A stretch of DNA of 64,000 nt from Dehalococcoidia bacterium (GCA_009838465.1 VXRN01000045.1:1-64000), one strand, 5' to 3'. Counted from the first letter of the stretch, positions 8,205 through 17,681 are shown. Numbers and translations: made by a program. Notes: a model not told the origin generated them from the sequence alone.

Positions 8205-8996
8205 TTGCCCCGCAGAAGCAGACAGAGCCTCAACGTTGTGTTTCCCGTTCCCGAAGACGCTTCTCCGGTGTCTCTCGACGAGGACGAAGTTCGGCCACTG
8301 CTGGAAGCGGGCGAGATAACGGGCGGACACAGAATGCCCTATGGGTCCAACTACACCTTCCTGGTGTGGATAGACGCCGGTCCGGGCAAGTACCTGCGCG
8401 CCATATACAAGCCGCGAGACGGCGAGCGTCCCCTCTGGGATTTCCCGCTCGGCACGCTATACCGCAGGGAACACGCCGCGTTCGTACTTAGCAGGCTTCT
8501 CGGCTGGCCTAATATCCCACTCACGCTTGTGCGCGAAGGCCCCTACGGGATTGGAATGTTCCAGAACTACGTGGACTGCGACCCCACGATAACCTACTTC
8601 GAAATGGCGCAGGACGACGAGTGCTACGAGCAACTCTGCCAGATAATGGTATTCGACCTGATTACGAACAACGCGGACCGCAAGGCCGGACACTGCCTTA
8701 TGGATGGCGACAGCCAAATATGGAGCATAGACCACGGCCTCACCTTTCACCCGTCATTCAAGCTGCGAAGCGTTATGATGGAATTCTGGGGCGAGCCGAT
8801 TCCCGACGAGATGGTGCATGACCTTGCCAGCCTGCACCAGAGACTTGAAGAGAAATCCGAAGACACAGCCCCACTTGCCGAGCATCTTGACCGGCGTGAG
8901 GTAAAGGCGCTGAAAAAGCGCATCCGGTTTCTGCTCAGAGACCGTGCTGTGCCGAATCTCGACCCCAACTACAACATCCCCTGGCCGTTCGTCTAG
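8205..8996 (+). CDS. SCO1664-family PI3/PI4-kinase-like protein
   Basis: The product (about 263 residues) has a kinase-like layout: a nucleotide loop YGSNYTFLV, a lysine strand AIYKPRDGERPLWDFP, a catalytic-loop-like NNADRKAGHCL, and IDHG in the place of the metal-binding DFG. These are typical of the SCO1664 family, related to phosphatidylinositol 3/4-kinases and HipA-like folds. The substrate is unknown. No ATG lies near the conserved start; TTG at 8205 behind CGAGGT is the best start, since the open frame further upstream overlaps the DUF3090 gene. The third actinobacterial partner, a histidine phosphatase, is not seen here. Confidence 0.8.
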   Translation: MPRRSRQSLNVVFPVPEDASPVSLDEDEVRPLLEAGEITGGHRMPYGSNYTFLVWIDAGPGKYLRAIYKPRDGERPLWDFPLGTLYRREHAAFVLSRLLGWPNIPLTLVREGPYGIGMFQNYVDCDPTITYFEMAQDDECYEQLCQIMVFDLITNNADRKAGHCLMDGDSQIWSIDHGLTFHPSFKLRSVMMEFWGEPIPDEMVHDLASLHQRLEEKSEDTAPLAEHLDRREVKALKKRIRFLLRDRAVPNLDPNYNIPWPFV

Positions 8997-9051
8997 TGTC
9001 CGAGTCTGATACACTGCGCTCATACCCAATATAGATTTAGAGGTGTCGACC

Positions 9052-10179
9052 ATGAAGATTACCGATATACAAGTAAACCAACTTAAGCCTAACGTAAACC
9101 AGGCCGCCGGAACCCCATTCGTGGGAAGACCGGGGCGTCTTATCGTCCGCGTGTTTACGGACGAGGGTATAGTCGGCATTTCCGAGGGGTCGCGCGGCCT
9201 GAGCATTTTCCGCGCCTACCTGGACGAAATTATCAACCCGCTCCTGATCGGTATGGACCCGCTCCAGCCCCGCCAGATATGGGATTTGCTCTCCCTCGGC
9301 ACAGGAGAGCGTGCTACCCGGCTGCCATCCCAGATAGTCGGCTCGATTGACGTCGCCCTCTGGGACATCATGGGAAAGGCCGCGGGTATGCCCGTGTACT
9401 CTCTACTGGGAGGGGCTGCCAGGACCGAGATTCCCCTCTACTGGAGCAGGGGCAGCGGGTGGCGCAAGTCGCCGGGAGAGATGCTGGAAGAGGTACAGGA
9501 AGGCTACGAGCGCGGCTTCCGCGCTTTCAAGATCCGCATGGACTGGCGCGACTATCGCCAGGACGCGGACCCTGAGAAGGACTTCGCCATATTCAGGGCC
9601 TGCCGCGAGTGGCTGCCCGACGACGTACCGCTTGGATTCGACGCCAACTGCGGCTACTCGGTTCCGACCGCCATCATGCAGGGTCGCCGACTTGGGGAAA
9701 TGGGGGTAGCCCACTTCGAGGAGCCGCTTCCGCAGTACGACTTCCCCGGCCTGAAGCAGGTTGTGGATGAGCTTGACTGCCCCATATCGACTGGCGAGCA
9801 GGAGACCTCGGCGTGGCGGGTCAGGGACCTGATGTTGCTCGGCAATCCTGACATCCTCCAGCCCGACATCCTTAACATAGGCGGTGTCTCGGAGATAATG
9901 CGCGTCTATGAAATGGCCGTGGCGAACAACAAGGTTATCATGCCTCACAGCCCCAACATCGGCGCCAACTCGCTCGCCAGCCTGCACGCATACAGCACGG
10001 TGACCAACGCCACTCGCCCGCACGAATTCTCCGAAGAGTTCACCGGCCCGGCCGAAGGCGTTGCGGAATTGTTCCAGGAGCCGATCATCCCGGAGAACGG
10101 CAAGATCAAGCTGGCCGACAGGCCTGGACTCGGCCTTGAACTCGATGAAAACGCGCTTGCCGCGGCCATCGTAGATTAG
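9052..10179 (+). CDS. Mandelate racemase/enolase-superfamily enzyme
   Basis: The 375-residue protein has the capping domain (MKITDIQVNQL) and the TIM barrel of the mandelate racemase group. Visible active-site residues are K160-x-R162, metal ligands Asp197 (FDANCG), Glu223 (HFEEP) and Glu249 (GEQE), and a late His299 (MPHSPN). Such enzymes abstract a proton alpha to a carboxylate; most are sugar-acid dehydratases or racemases, and the exact substrate cannot be read here. The ATG at 9052 is chosen because AGAGGTG lies six bases upstream; a GTG at 9043 overlaps that SD. A paralogue lies at 59118-60269. Confidence 0.9.
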   Translation: MKITDIQVNQLKPNVNQAAGTPFVGRPGRLIVRVFTDEGIVGISEGSRGLSIFRAYLDEIINPLLIGMDPLQPRQIWDLLSLGTGERATRLPSQIVGSIDVALWDIMGKAAGMPVYSLLGGAARTEIPLYWSRGSGWRKSPGEMLEEVQEGYERGFRAFKIRMDWRDYRQDADPEKDFAIFRACREWLPDDVPLGFDANCGYSVPTAIMQGRRLGEMGVAHFEEPLPQYDFPGLKQVVDELDCPISTGEQETSAWRVRDLMLLGNPDILQPDILNIGGVSEIMRVYEMAVANNKVIMPHSPNIGANSLASLHAYSTVTNATRPHEFSEEFTGPAEGVAELFQEPIIPENGKIKLADRPGLGLELDENALAAAIVD

Positions 10180-10216
10180 CGCCGAATCTTCCGACTGCCT
10201 CACAAGGGCAGGCAAA

Positions 10217-10260
10217 AATCCCTTCCCCCTTGACGGGGGAAGGTCAGGATGGGGGTGAAA
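10217..10260 (+). repeat. REP-like palindrome, copy 1
   Basis: CCTTCCCCC (10221-10229) pairs perfectly with GGGGGAAGG (10235-10243) around a 5-nt loop, followed by the tail AGGATGGGGGTGAA. A near-identical copy lies at 12143-12186 and a related one at 21733-21770. It sits in the 272-bp gap before the molybdoenzyme; the rest of that gap shows no clear feature. Confidence 0.85.
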
Positions 10261-10452
10261 CCGCATATTCAAACACACGGTTCTTACCAATGGCTGATGT
10301 CTTTGAGTTAGCTTTTAACCAACAAGCATCCGGGATACCGCGAGACCAACGCGGCATCCCAGAAAAACCCTATTTCATAGGGAAAAGTTGAACCCCACAC
10401 AAGTCCGACGTCATCTAATCTGCGTATATTAACGAAGTAAAGGGGGTTTGCT

Positions 10453-12132
10453 ATGAAATTACGAACTTTGGGCTTTGGCTCCCTGGTCGGCGTTATGATG
10501 GCCGCTCCGATGATCGCGATGATGTACGTCGCCCAGCATTTGGTGAAACTTTCCTTCACCCCGTTCGACCTGTTCGACTGGATAGCCCGCCTGCTGCCCG
10601 GGCCGGTAGTCACATTCGGCATAGATCGGATGGTTGACATGCTGCTTCTCTTCGGAGCGAGTGTATCCGGCACGGCCAAGACCGCCGAGCAGGGTATGGC
10701 CGTCGGACTGTTCTTCGTCGGGGTCGTAGTCGCCACGATCATCGTTTTCTGGTACGTAGAGGCGCGTGATCAAGCCGAGTGGGGCGGCCTCGGACCGTTG
10801 CTGGGCGTGATCCTCGGTATTCCAGCCGGAATTGTCACCGCCTACATCGGACAGTCCACCCTTCATCCTGCCATCAACTTCCTCTGGGTCTTCGCGTTGT
10901 TCATCACCTGGGGCAACCTGACGGTGAAGTCAGGTCGCAAACTTCTCACTGTTCCGGCCACTCCTGCGGAACTGGAGTCCGCTGAAGACGGAGAAGAAGT
11001 GCAGGAAGAGCGCTCCGTCCAGGTCATAGACAGGCGCAAGTTCCTCATTCAGATGGGCGTGGCTACCGCAACGATCACGGTAGCTGGAGCAGGACTGGGA
11101 CGCACTCTGGCGGTATCGGAGCGTGAGCGTCTGGAAAACGAACTGGCCGCAATTCAGTCCCGCCAGATGCCCGATATGCCTCCCATGATCGAGCTTCCCA
11201 ACGAGGCCGATCCGGTCAAGCCTGTGCTCGGCACGCGGCCCGAATATACCGCCGTGAGGGACCACTACCAGATCTTCATCCGCTCTCAGCCGACCATCAT
11301 TGACGGCGACACATGGGAACTCCCCATCACCGGCCTGGTGGACAATCCGGTAAACTTGACTCTGAGCGACATTCGCAACAACTACAAGCCAAGAAATGAG
11401 TTCGTCACCCTGTCCTGCATATCCAACCGCGTCGGTGGCGACCTGATAAGCACCACCTACTGGACGGGTGTCAGCGTCCAGGACATACTCGCCGAGGTAC
11501 GCCCGCAGAGCAATGCGCGGTACATGATCATCAAATCCGGGGACGGATTCTACGAGACCGTTGACCTCGACCTGATCATGTCTGACGAACGCATCATGTT
11601 CGCCTACGCTTGGGACGGCAGACCCATACCCTTCGACCACGGCTTCCCGCTCAGAATTTGGATCCCCGACCGCTTTGGCATGAAACAGCCCAAGTGGATA
11701 ACCGAAATTGAGATAGTCAAAGATTACAGAGCGGGGTACTGGGTCGAGCGCGATTGGGACGAGGACGCCATAGTCAGGGCCACTTCGGTCATAGACACCG
11801 TGGCCGTGGACTCGGTTGTCGAGAAGGACGGCCAAAAGTTCGTCCCCATCGGTGGAATCGCCTATGCTGGAGTGCGCGGCATCTCCAAAGTGGAGATTCA
11901 GGTTTACAACCGGGGCGAGTGGTACGAAGCCGAACTTCGCAAGCCTCTCTCGGAGGCAACCTGGGTCATCTGGCGCGTGGACTGGCCCTTCGAGGAGGGC
12001 AACCACGACTTCGAGGTCAGAGCCGTCGAAGCTGACGGCACTCCCCAGATAGAGGAATTCAACTCGCCAAGGCCCAGCGGAGCCACCGGCCTTCACCACA
12101 AGAGCGAGGTAATCGAGGCCAAAGATGCCTAG
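10453..12132 (+). CDS. Membrane-anchored sulfite-oxidase-family molybdoenzyme
   Basis: The 559-residue protein joins an N-terminal membrane domain (about four hydrophobic segments between residues 5 and 165) to a twin-arginine signal (DRRKFL, residues 193-198, followed by GVATATITVAGAG) and a sulfite-oxidase-type molybdopterin domain. The Mo-ligand cysteine is probably Cys322 in VTLSCISNRVGGD. The C-terminal part resembles the Mo-co dimerisation domain. The enzyme should face the outside and pass electrons to the membrane; the substrate (sulfite, sulfoxide or other) is unknown. A Tat motif after transmembrane segments implies combined Sec and Tat export, as established for some actinobacterial Rieske proteins. 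SD AAGGGGG precedes the ATG. Confidence 0.85.
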   Translation: MKLRTLGFGSLVGVMMAAPMIAMMYVAQHLVKLSFTPFDLFDWIARLLPGPVVTFGIDRMVDMLLLFGASVSGTAKTAEQGMAVGLFFVGVVVATIIVFWYVEARDQAEWGGLGPLLGVILGIPAGIVTAYIGQSTLHPAINFLWVFALFITWGNLTVKSGRKLLTVPATPAELESAEDGEEVQEERSVQVIDRRKFLIQMGVATATITVAGAGLGRTLAVSERERLENELAAIQSRQMPDMPPMIELPNEADPVKPVLGTRPEYTAVRDHYQIFIRSQPTIIDGDTWELPITGLVDNPVNLTLSDIRNNYKPRNEFVTLSCISNRVGGDLISTTYWTGVSVQDILAEVRPQSNARYMIIKSGDGFYETVDLDLIMSDERIMFAYAWDGRPIPFDHGFPLRIWIPDRFGMKQPKWITEIEIVKDYRAGYWVERDWDEDAIVRATSVIDTVAVDSVVEKDGQKFVPIGGIAYAGVRGISKVEIQVYNRGEWYEAELRKPLSEATWVIWRVDWPFEEGNHDFEVRAVEADGTPQIEEFNSPRPSGATGLHHKSEVIEAKDA

Positions 12133-12142
12133 ACCTTGCTAA

Positions 12143-12186
12143 AGTCCCTTCCCCCTCGACGGGGGAAGGTTAGGATGGGGGTGAAT
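12143..12186 (+). repeat. REP-like palindrome, copy 2
   Basis: CCTTCCCCC (12147-12155) and GGGGGAAGG (12161-12169) form a perfect 9-bp stem with loop TCGAC, then the same tail as copy 1 (AGGATGGGGGTGAA). The two copies bracket the molybdoenzyme gene in direct orientation. Confidence 0.85.
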
Positions 12187-12276
12187 GCCTACCCTCATCA
12201 AGATCTGGAGTGAGGGTGAAAGTTCACCGTTCCTACCAAGAATAGCTTCTAGTCCCCAAATTACGAGAGTCTTCGC

Positions 12277-13701
12277 ATGAACGATCTGGTCAAAATGACC
12301 GCAAGACAGGCAGTATCCGAACTGAAACGGGGCGCCGTCTCTCCATTGGAACTCATTGACGCCGCCCTTGATCGCATAGACGAGACCGGCGACGCCGTAA
12401 ACGCTCTCCCAACCGTCTGCGCCGACAGAGCTAGGGAACACGCCGCCCTTCTACCCGACCCCGACGAGTCCGACACCCCGCGCGGCTACCTACACGGCCT
12501 TCCCATAGCCATCAAGGACCTGAAAGACGTCGCCGGCGTCCGCAGCACACGCGGCTCGCCCATCTTCGCCGACCACGTACCTGCGAAATCCGACCTCCTC
12601 GTTACCAACCTGGAGGACAAGGGTGGTATCGTCCTAGCAAAGGCCAACACCCCCGAGTTCGGCGCCGGTGCGAACACCTTCAATGAGGTCTTCGGAAAGA
12701 CCCGCAATCCCTGGGACACCTCCAAGACCTGCGGAGGCTCATCCGGCGGTTCGACCACCGCGCTCGCCTCCGGCCAGATATGGCTCGCTTCAGGCAGCGA
12801 CTTCGGCGGCAGCCTCAGAATCCCGGCCAGCTTCTGCTCCGTCGTCGGTCTGCGTCCCACCCCTGGCCGCGTCGCGCACGGCCCAAGCGCCGTCCCGTTT
12901 GCCACCCTGTCCGTAGAGGGACCGATGGGCAGAAACGTCGGCGACGTCGCCCTGATGCTAGACGCCCAGGCGGGCGCATACACGGCCGACCCATTGAGCC
13001 TGCCCGCTCCCAGCCGCTCCTACGTGGACTGGGTGGACAATCCCACACCGCCCGTCAAGGTCGCCTACTCCCCGGACCTCGGTATCACCCCCGTGGACTC
13101 CGAGGTCGCCCAGATATGCCGCTCCGCCATTGACAGATTCACCGACGTCGGCGCGGAGGTCGAAGAGACCTCCCCCGACTTCACCGACGCCGAGTGGATA
13201 TTCCAGACCCTTCGCGGCGCGCAATTCGTCGCATCCTACGACTCCCTTCTCAGGGAACACCGCTCCGAACTCAAGGAAGAAGTCATCTGGAACATCGAAC
13301 ACGGCCTCGCCCTCAGTCCGCAGGACATAGCCCGCGCCGAACTCGGACGCGGAGCCATAATCAACCGCTGCGCCGACTTCTTCCGCGACTACGACGTGCT
13401 CGTCTGCCCCGCCGTCGTCGCGCCCCCCTTCGACGTGGACATCCGCTACCTCACCGAGATGGAAGGCCACACCTTCCCAACCTACATTAGCTGGCTGATA
13501 CTCACCTTCGCCCTCACCCTCACAGGCTGCCCCACGATCTCCGTCCCCTGCGGATTCACCAAGTCCGGCCTCCCCGTCGGCATCCAGGTAATGGCCCCCT
13601 GGAAAGAAGAAGGCTACCTCCTGGGCGTCTCCGCCCTCTTCGAGCATGCCGCCGCCGTCAGCCACCTCGTGCCGATACACCCTCGTTCATACCGTGGTTA
13701 G
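12277..13701 (+). CDS. Amidase signature family enzyme
   Basis: The 474-residue protein carries the amidase signature: Lys80 (AIKDLKD), GGSSGGS with the cis-serine Ser155, and the nucleophile Ser179 in GSDFGGSLRIPA. The spacings 80-155-179 (75 and 24) equal those of the Ser-Ser-Lys triad of the family. It hydrolyses an amide, probably a small aliphatic or aromatic one. No GatB or GatC partner is adjacent, so the Glu-tRNA amidotransferase role is less likely than a catabolic amidase. The ATG at 12277 has a weak SD (GAGAG). The gene follows REP copy 2. Confidence 0.9.
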   Translation: MNDLVKMTARQAVSELKRGAVSPLELIDAALDRIDETGDAVNALPTVCADRAREHAALLPDPDESDTPRGYLHGLPIAIKDLKDVAGVRSTRGSPIFADHVPAKSDLLVTNLEDKGGIVLAKANTPEFGAGANTFNEVFGKTRNPWDTSKTCGGSSGGSTTALASGQIWLASGSDFGGSLRIPASFCSVVGLRPTPGRVAHGPSAVPFATLSVEGPMGRNVGDVALMLDAQAGAYTADPLSLPAPSRSYVDWVDNPTPPVKVAYSPDLGITPVDSEVAQICRSAIDRFTDVGAEVEETSPDFTDAEWIFQTLRGAQFVASYDSLLREHRSELKEEVIWNIEHGLALSPQDIARAELGRGAIINRCADFFRDYDVLVCPAVVAPPFDVDIRYLTEMEGHTFPTYISWLILTFALTLTGCPTISVPCGFTKSGLPVGIQVMAPWKEEGYLLGVSALFEHAAAVSHLVPIHPRSYRG

Positions 13702-13764
13702 ATAGCGCGGCGATGTCCACAAGCGGCGCCCCTGCCTGATACGATATGTCTGGGAGAATGGAAT

Positions 13765-16668
13765 ATGCCTAGACATACGGAGCCGAGCGCGAACAATGCG
13801 CTGGGCAGTATTCTTCAAAGAATGATGGCCCGGTGCCGGGTACGCTCCGAAAACGTGCGCGCGATCGTGGACCGTCCGGGTCTTCAGCCCGACATCCTCA
13901 TCACCGCACCTGACCGCGCCCCGGTGGTAGTTGAAGCCGAGTACGATCCGGCACGAACTGTGGAGGAAGAGGCAAGGGACAGGCTGGGGCTTCAGGTGGT
14001 GGAGGGACGGCGGAAGATCGAGGCGGCCGTGGCGCTGAGATACCCGGAGTCCGTTGCAGAGTCCGACGACCTGTCCGCGGCGCTGTCGAAGGGAGACCTG
14101 CGTTACTGCGTGTTCACGATGTCGGACGGTGAGGTGGAACGCTTCCCCGAGTCTGGCTGGCTGGACGGGTCGGCGGGCGACCTGGCTGACCTGGTCAGGC
14201 TGGTGTCGGTTCCGCAGGAGGCCGTGGACAGGGCGGCGAACGCGCTCCAGGATGGGATAGACAGCGCGGAGGCAGTGCTGGACGAGTTGGCGATACTGAG
14301 GCCGGCGATTACCCGCTCCATCGCGGACCTGCTGGGTATGTCAGACGTTCAGCAGACACGCAGGATGTCTTGCGCGATCATCGCGAACGCGATGGTGTTC
14401 CACGAGCAGATCTCGGGGATGCACGCGGAGGTGAAGCCCCTGCGCCAGGTGTGCGGGGACAATATCGCTGACCCGCAGGAGGAGACGCTGAAAGCGTGGA
14501 CGGTGATCCTGGGAATCAACTACTGGCCTATATTCGCGATAGCGAAGGACGTGCTGGAACAGCTCCCGTCGGGCGAGGCGGCGCAGATCCTGCGGACGCT
14601 CAGGCACACCGCGCAGAGAGTTGATTCTGCGGGCGTCACCAACGCCCACGACCTGACGGGGCGAATCTTCCAGCGTCTGATTGCCGACCGCAAGTACCTC
14701 GCCACCTTCTACACTCTGCCCGCTTCCGCCGCTCTGCTGGCGCGTCTCGCGGTAGCCAAGATGGACGGCGTTGACTGGTCGGACGCCGACGCCATAGCCA
14801 ACCTGCGGATCGGCGACTTCGCCTGCGGAACAGGCGCGCTTCTATCAGCGGTTTACGACCAGGTAGCCGCGCGGCACGAGCGGGCGGGCGGCTACCCGGC
14901 AGACCTGCACAGGGCGATGATGGAGGAGGTGCTGTACGGCTGCGACGTCATGCCCTCCGCCATACACATAACCGGCTCCACGCTCTCCGGTATGCAGCCC
15001 AACATAGGCTTCGGCCAGTCCCGCCTCTATACCATGCCCTACGGACGGCAGGAAGATGGGAGTGTGAAGATAGGCTCGCTCGAACTGCTCCAGTCGTCCT
15101 CCGCACTGACGCTGTTCAACACCTCAGACCCCGCTCTGAGAACGGGCAGCGCAGGTGAGGAGACAGCGGCTCAGGTGCTGGTGGACATACCGGACGGGGG
15201 ATTCGACCTGGTGATAATGAATCCGCCGTTTACGCGAAATGTGACGCGTGAAGGCGCATACGCAGGTACAGTAAACGCGGCATTTGCAGCATTCGACGCA
15301 AGCAAGGCAGACCAGAGACAGATGGCTAAACAGATGTCCATTCTTAGCAGAGACACCTGTTACCACGGCAACGCGGGAATCGCGTCTGCATTCGCGGCCT
15401 TGGGCCATCGCAAGTTACGGCCGGGTGGGGTACTCGCACTTGTTCTGCCTTTGTCCGCGACTGGATGTCTAGCATGGCAGAAGCTAAGAGAGATGCCGGA
15501 AATCAACTACGCCGATCTGACCATATTCAGCATTGGTGCGAATGGCCGAGACATGTCGTTTTCTTCCGATACAGGGATGGGAGAGTGCTTGATAATCGGT
15601 CGAAAGATCAGTAAGCCGGGTGATCGGGCGTACAGGGGGCATTTCATCTCGTTAGAAAAACGAGCGCAGAGTTTCGTCCACGCCAGTTCAATAGCTCAAA
15701 ACGTCTCAGTGAGAAATCAGATCAGAAGAATCGAAGATGGGCCTTATGGTGGGAATACCCTGATGGCTGGTGACGACCCAATCGGGGAATCAATAACTGT
15801 TCCCTTTGCTGGGAATGGTGCGCCCTGGAGCGCAGTACGAATTTCAGACTTTTCCCTTTCACAGACAGCATACTCTATGTCGAAATCGATGCTGTGGCCT
15901 CCCGGTAGTCCAAACTTCAGTGAAATTAAGATAAGCCGACTTGGTGAAGTAGGGAAACTCGGAATGTATCACCTAGATATTATTGGGCCTCCCCCTCGCG
16001 GTCCATTCATCAAGACAACGCCCAGCCCGACTGCCACATACCCTGCTCTGTGAAATCACAACGCGAGGAATGAAACGCGGTTGGTCTGCGCTCCCGATTC
16101 TCAGTTGCGAGTTCGGCAGGGTATGGAGGAAAAGGCGGCTGAGGTTTGGGCTACGGCCAGCCATTCCCATCTGAACCTCGACTTTACATTCGGCTCTCAA
16201 CCGCTTGCAGTTGCGTTCACCGAACAGGACTCAATCGGCGGCAGGGTATGGCCTAACGTGATCTTCGATGATGAGAGGTTCGACTATGCTTTCGCAGGCT
16301 GGGGCAACAGTACGCTGGGTCTGTTGTGCTACTGGTGGCACTCGACACGCCAGCAGTCGAGCAAGGCGAGTATAACGATCCGCTCCGCCGAATCCCTGCC
16401 CGTGCTTGACTTCCGCGCTCTGAGCGACGAGCAACTTTCCACAGCCGAAGATATCTTCGATGAGTTCAGGGAGAAGGAACTGAAGCCGGCGTACATCGCG
16501 GACGCAGACCCGAACCGCGCTCTGCTGGACAAGCGGGTCGTGTGCGATCTGCTGGGATTCGGTCGGGAGACTTACGAGGCGGTGCGGCGGCTGTCCGCCA
16601 AGTGGTGCGCGGAGCCGTCGGTCCACGGAGGGAAACGGAGGCCTGCCAACGCCAGACTGATGATGTGA
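13765..16668 (+). pseudogene. Type IIG-like restriction-modification methylase, broken by in-frame TGA
   Basis: One frame runs from ATG 13765 (SD GGGAGA) to TGA 16668 and would give 967 residues, but codon 763 (16051-16053) is TGA. The text around it reads YPAL-stop-NHNAR. Family members often have LWNH at this point, so a TGG-to-TGA change is likely. The N-terminal part has a PD...EAE nuclease-like motif (residues about 45-60). The centre is an N6-adenine methylase with FACGTGALL (SAM binding) and NPPF (486-489). The region after the stop keeps conserved coding character and would be the target-recognition domain. If the stop is real, methylation and restriction are probably lost; readthrough or a base error are alternatives. 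The last third is richer in A+T. Confidence 0.85.
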
Positions 16669-16688
16669 GTAGGACTAGACTTCACGAC

Positions 16689-17177
16689 TCAGTCCTGCCT
16701 CAAATTAAACAGAACATACACCGCGAACGCTCGCTTGTCCTTGACGGCAACCCTGTTGAACCGGGTTATATTTCTAGCGGTTTCTTCGATCATCTGCATG
16801 ACATCGGAACGAGAAAAACGCGCGTCAGGATTGTAGTCAGCCGCATGGCGTTCGCGCTGCATATCAACGAAGAGTTTTCCGAAACTCCGTATTTCCCGAG
16901 GGAATCTGTTCAACATATTCTGTCTGGAACACCGATTCTTGGTCGGCCCATGTTCCAGGGCGCGATAAGTCTGACGCCACGCCCCCTGGCTTCGACTGGC
17001 GGCCGATACCCCGACCAGCGTATCGGCGCAGCAGCGAGCCAATGTATGGAACAGCGCGTAGTACGCGCAGCTGACAGCGCGCCGCAATTCGGTTTGACGA
17101 GGCCGTCCCACTCTGTCATTCAGTTCCCCAGACGCCAGATACAGGGCGATTCTTATCAAATCACGCGGATTTACCAT
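16689..17177 (-). CDS. HEPN-domain protein, possible toxin
   Basis: The 162-residue all-helical protein has two HEPN hallmarks: AYYALFHTLA (residues 39-48) and the late LFVDMQRERHAADY (102-115) with Arg108, Arg110 and His111. HEPN proteins are often RNases in toxin-antitoxin or abortive-infection systems; here the arginine and histidine are adjacent instead of in the usual R-x4-6-H, so RNase activity is uncertain. Its start overlaps the end of the upstream gene by 17 bp, indicating translational coupling. It converges on the broken methylase gene, 20 bp away. Confidence 0.7.
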   Translation of the reverse strand: MVNPRDLIRIALYLASGELNDRVGRPRQTELRRAVSCAYYALFHTLARCCADTLVGVSAASRSQGAWRQTYRALEHGPTKNRCSRQNMLNRFPREIRSFGKLFVDMQRERHAADYNPDARFSRSDVMQMIEETARNITRFNRVAVKDKRAFAVYVLFNLRQD

Positions 17178-17484
17178 ACCTGTCTGCGTAAACCTCTTCC
17201 CAGTCGGACTTTTCCACGAACGACTTGCTAGGTGGATTGAGTACTCCGAGTTCCAGCAGATATGGCGTTACGAGTTCATACAAACTCAATGTCCAATCTG
17301 GATCCAGCAACTTCTGGTCACCATCGAACACGACATATATATGCAGGTACTCATCCCCGTCGTGATCCACTTTTTGTATCACCCTGACCTGCTCGAACGC
17401 GAGACCGTCCTCATCACCGAAACGCTCTTCAAGGAGCTCCTCGACTTTTTTCGCCACTTTGTCGGGCACTGTCGCCTCTATCAC
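17161..17484 (-). CDS. Small acidic partner of the HEPN protein
   Basis: The 107-residue acidic protein has an N-terminal helix (VAKKVEELLEERFG), a two-strand core ending in LHIYVVFD, and a C-terminal PSKSFVEKSDWEE. Proteins of this shape are found next to HEPN genes in other bacteria, as I recall, but I know no characterised member. Overlap and order (upstream, small, acidic) fit an antitoxin. The start is GTG at 17484 directly after the purine-rich SD GGAGGAGGAA. A candidate promoter lies 52 bp upstream. Confidence 0.65.
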   Translation of the reverse strand: MIEATVPDKVAKKVEELLEERFGDEDGLAFEQVRVIQKVDHDGDEYLHIYVVFDGDQKLLDPDWTLSLYELVTPYLLELGVLNPPSKSFVEKSDWEEVYADRYGKSA

Positions 17485-17535
17485 TTCCTCCTCCTGCCGC
17501 GGATAAGGCTGCTACCATTCTGTCCATAGAACATA

Positions 17536-17565
17536 ATTCTACCATCCGGTTTCTGACGCCTCCAA
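17536..17565 (-). promoter_or_regulatory. Candidate promoter of the HEPN pair
   Basis: On the minus strand TTGGAG (17565-17560) and TAGAAT (17541-17536) are 18 bp apart. TAGAAT recurs as a -10 at 36831 and 42429 in this window. The remaining gap up to 17681 shows no further feature. Confidence 0.5.
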
Positions 17566-17681
17566 TCCGAAAGATAAAGCGGACTGGCGAATTGTAACCG
17601 CACAGCCGAATATCCAAAATGGCCGGCCCCCACCAAGAGGCTGGCCATTCCACTTATGCGCCGCTGTCCGCGGGTTCCCGC

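Noticed and set aside
9403-10290. Open frame of 295 codons antisense to the enolase-superfamily gene
   Set aside because: The sense gene has all metal ligands; the antisense frame reads through a palindromic repeat and has no motif.
10930-12099. Long open frame (389 codons) antisense to the molybdoenzyme
   Set aside because: The plus-strand frame has clear domain motifs and an SD; the antisense frame has no recognisable motif and arises from the GC-rich codon pattern.
16051-16053. TGA recoded as tryptophan or selenocysteine
   Set aside because: TGA ends many genes normally here and no selenocysteine insertion element is visible; simple nonsense mutation or a base error is more likely.
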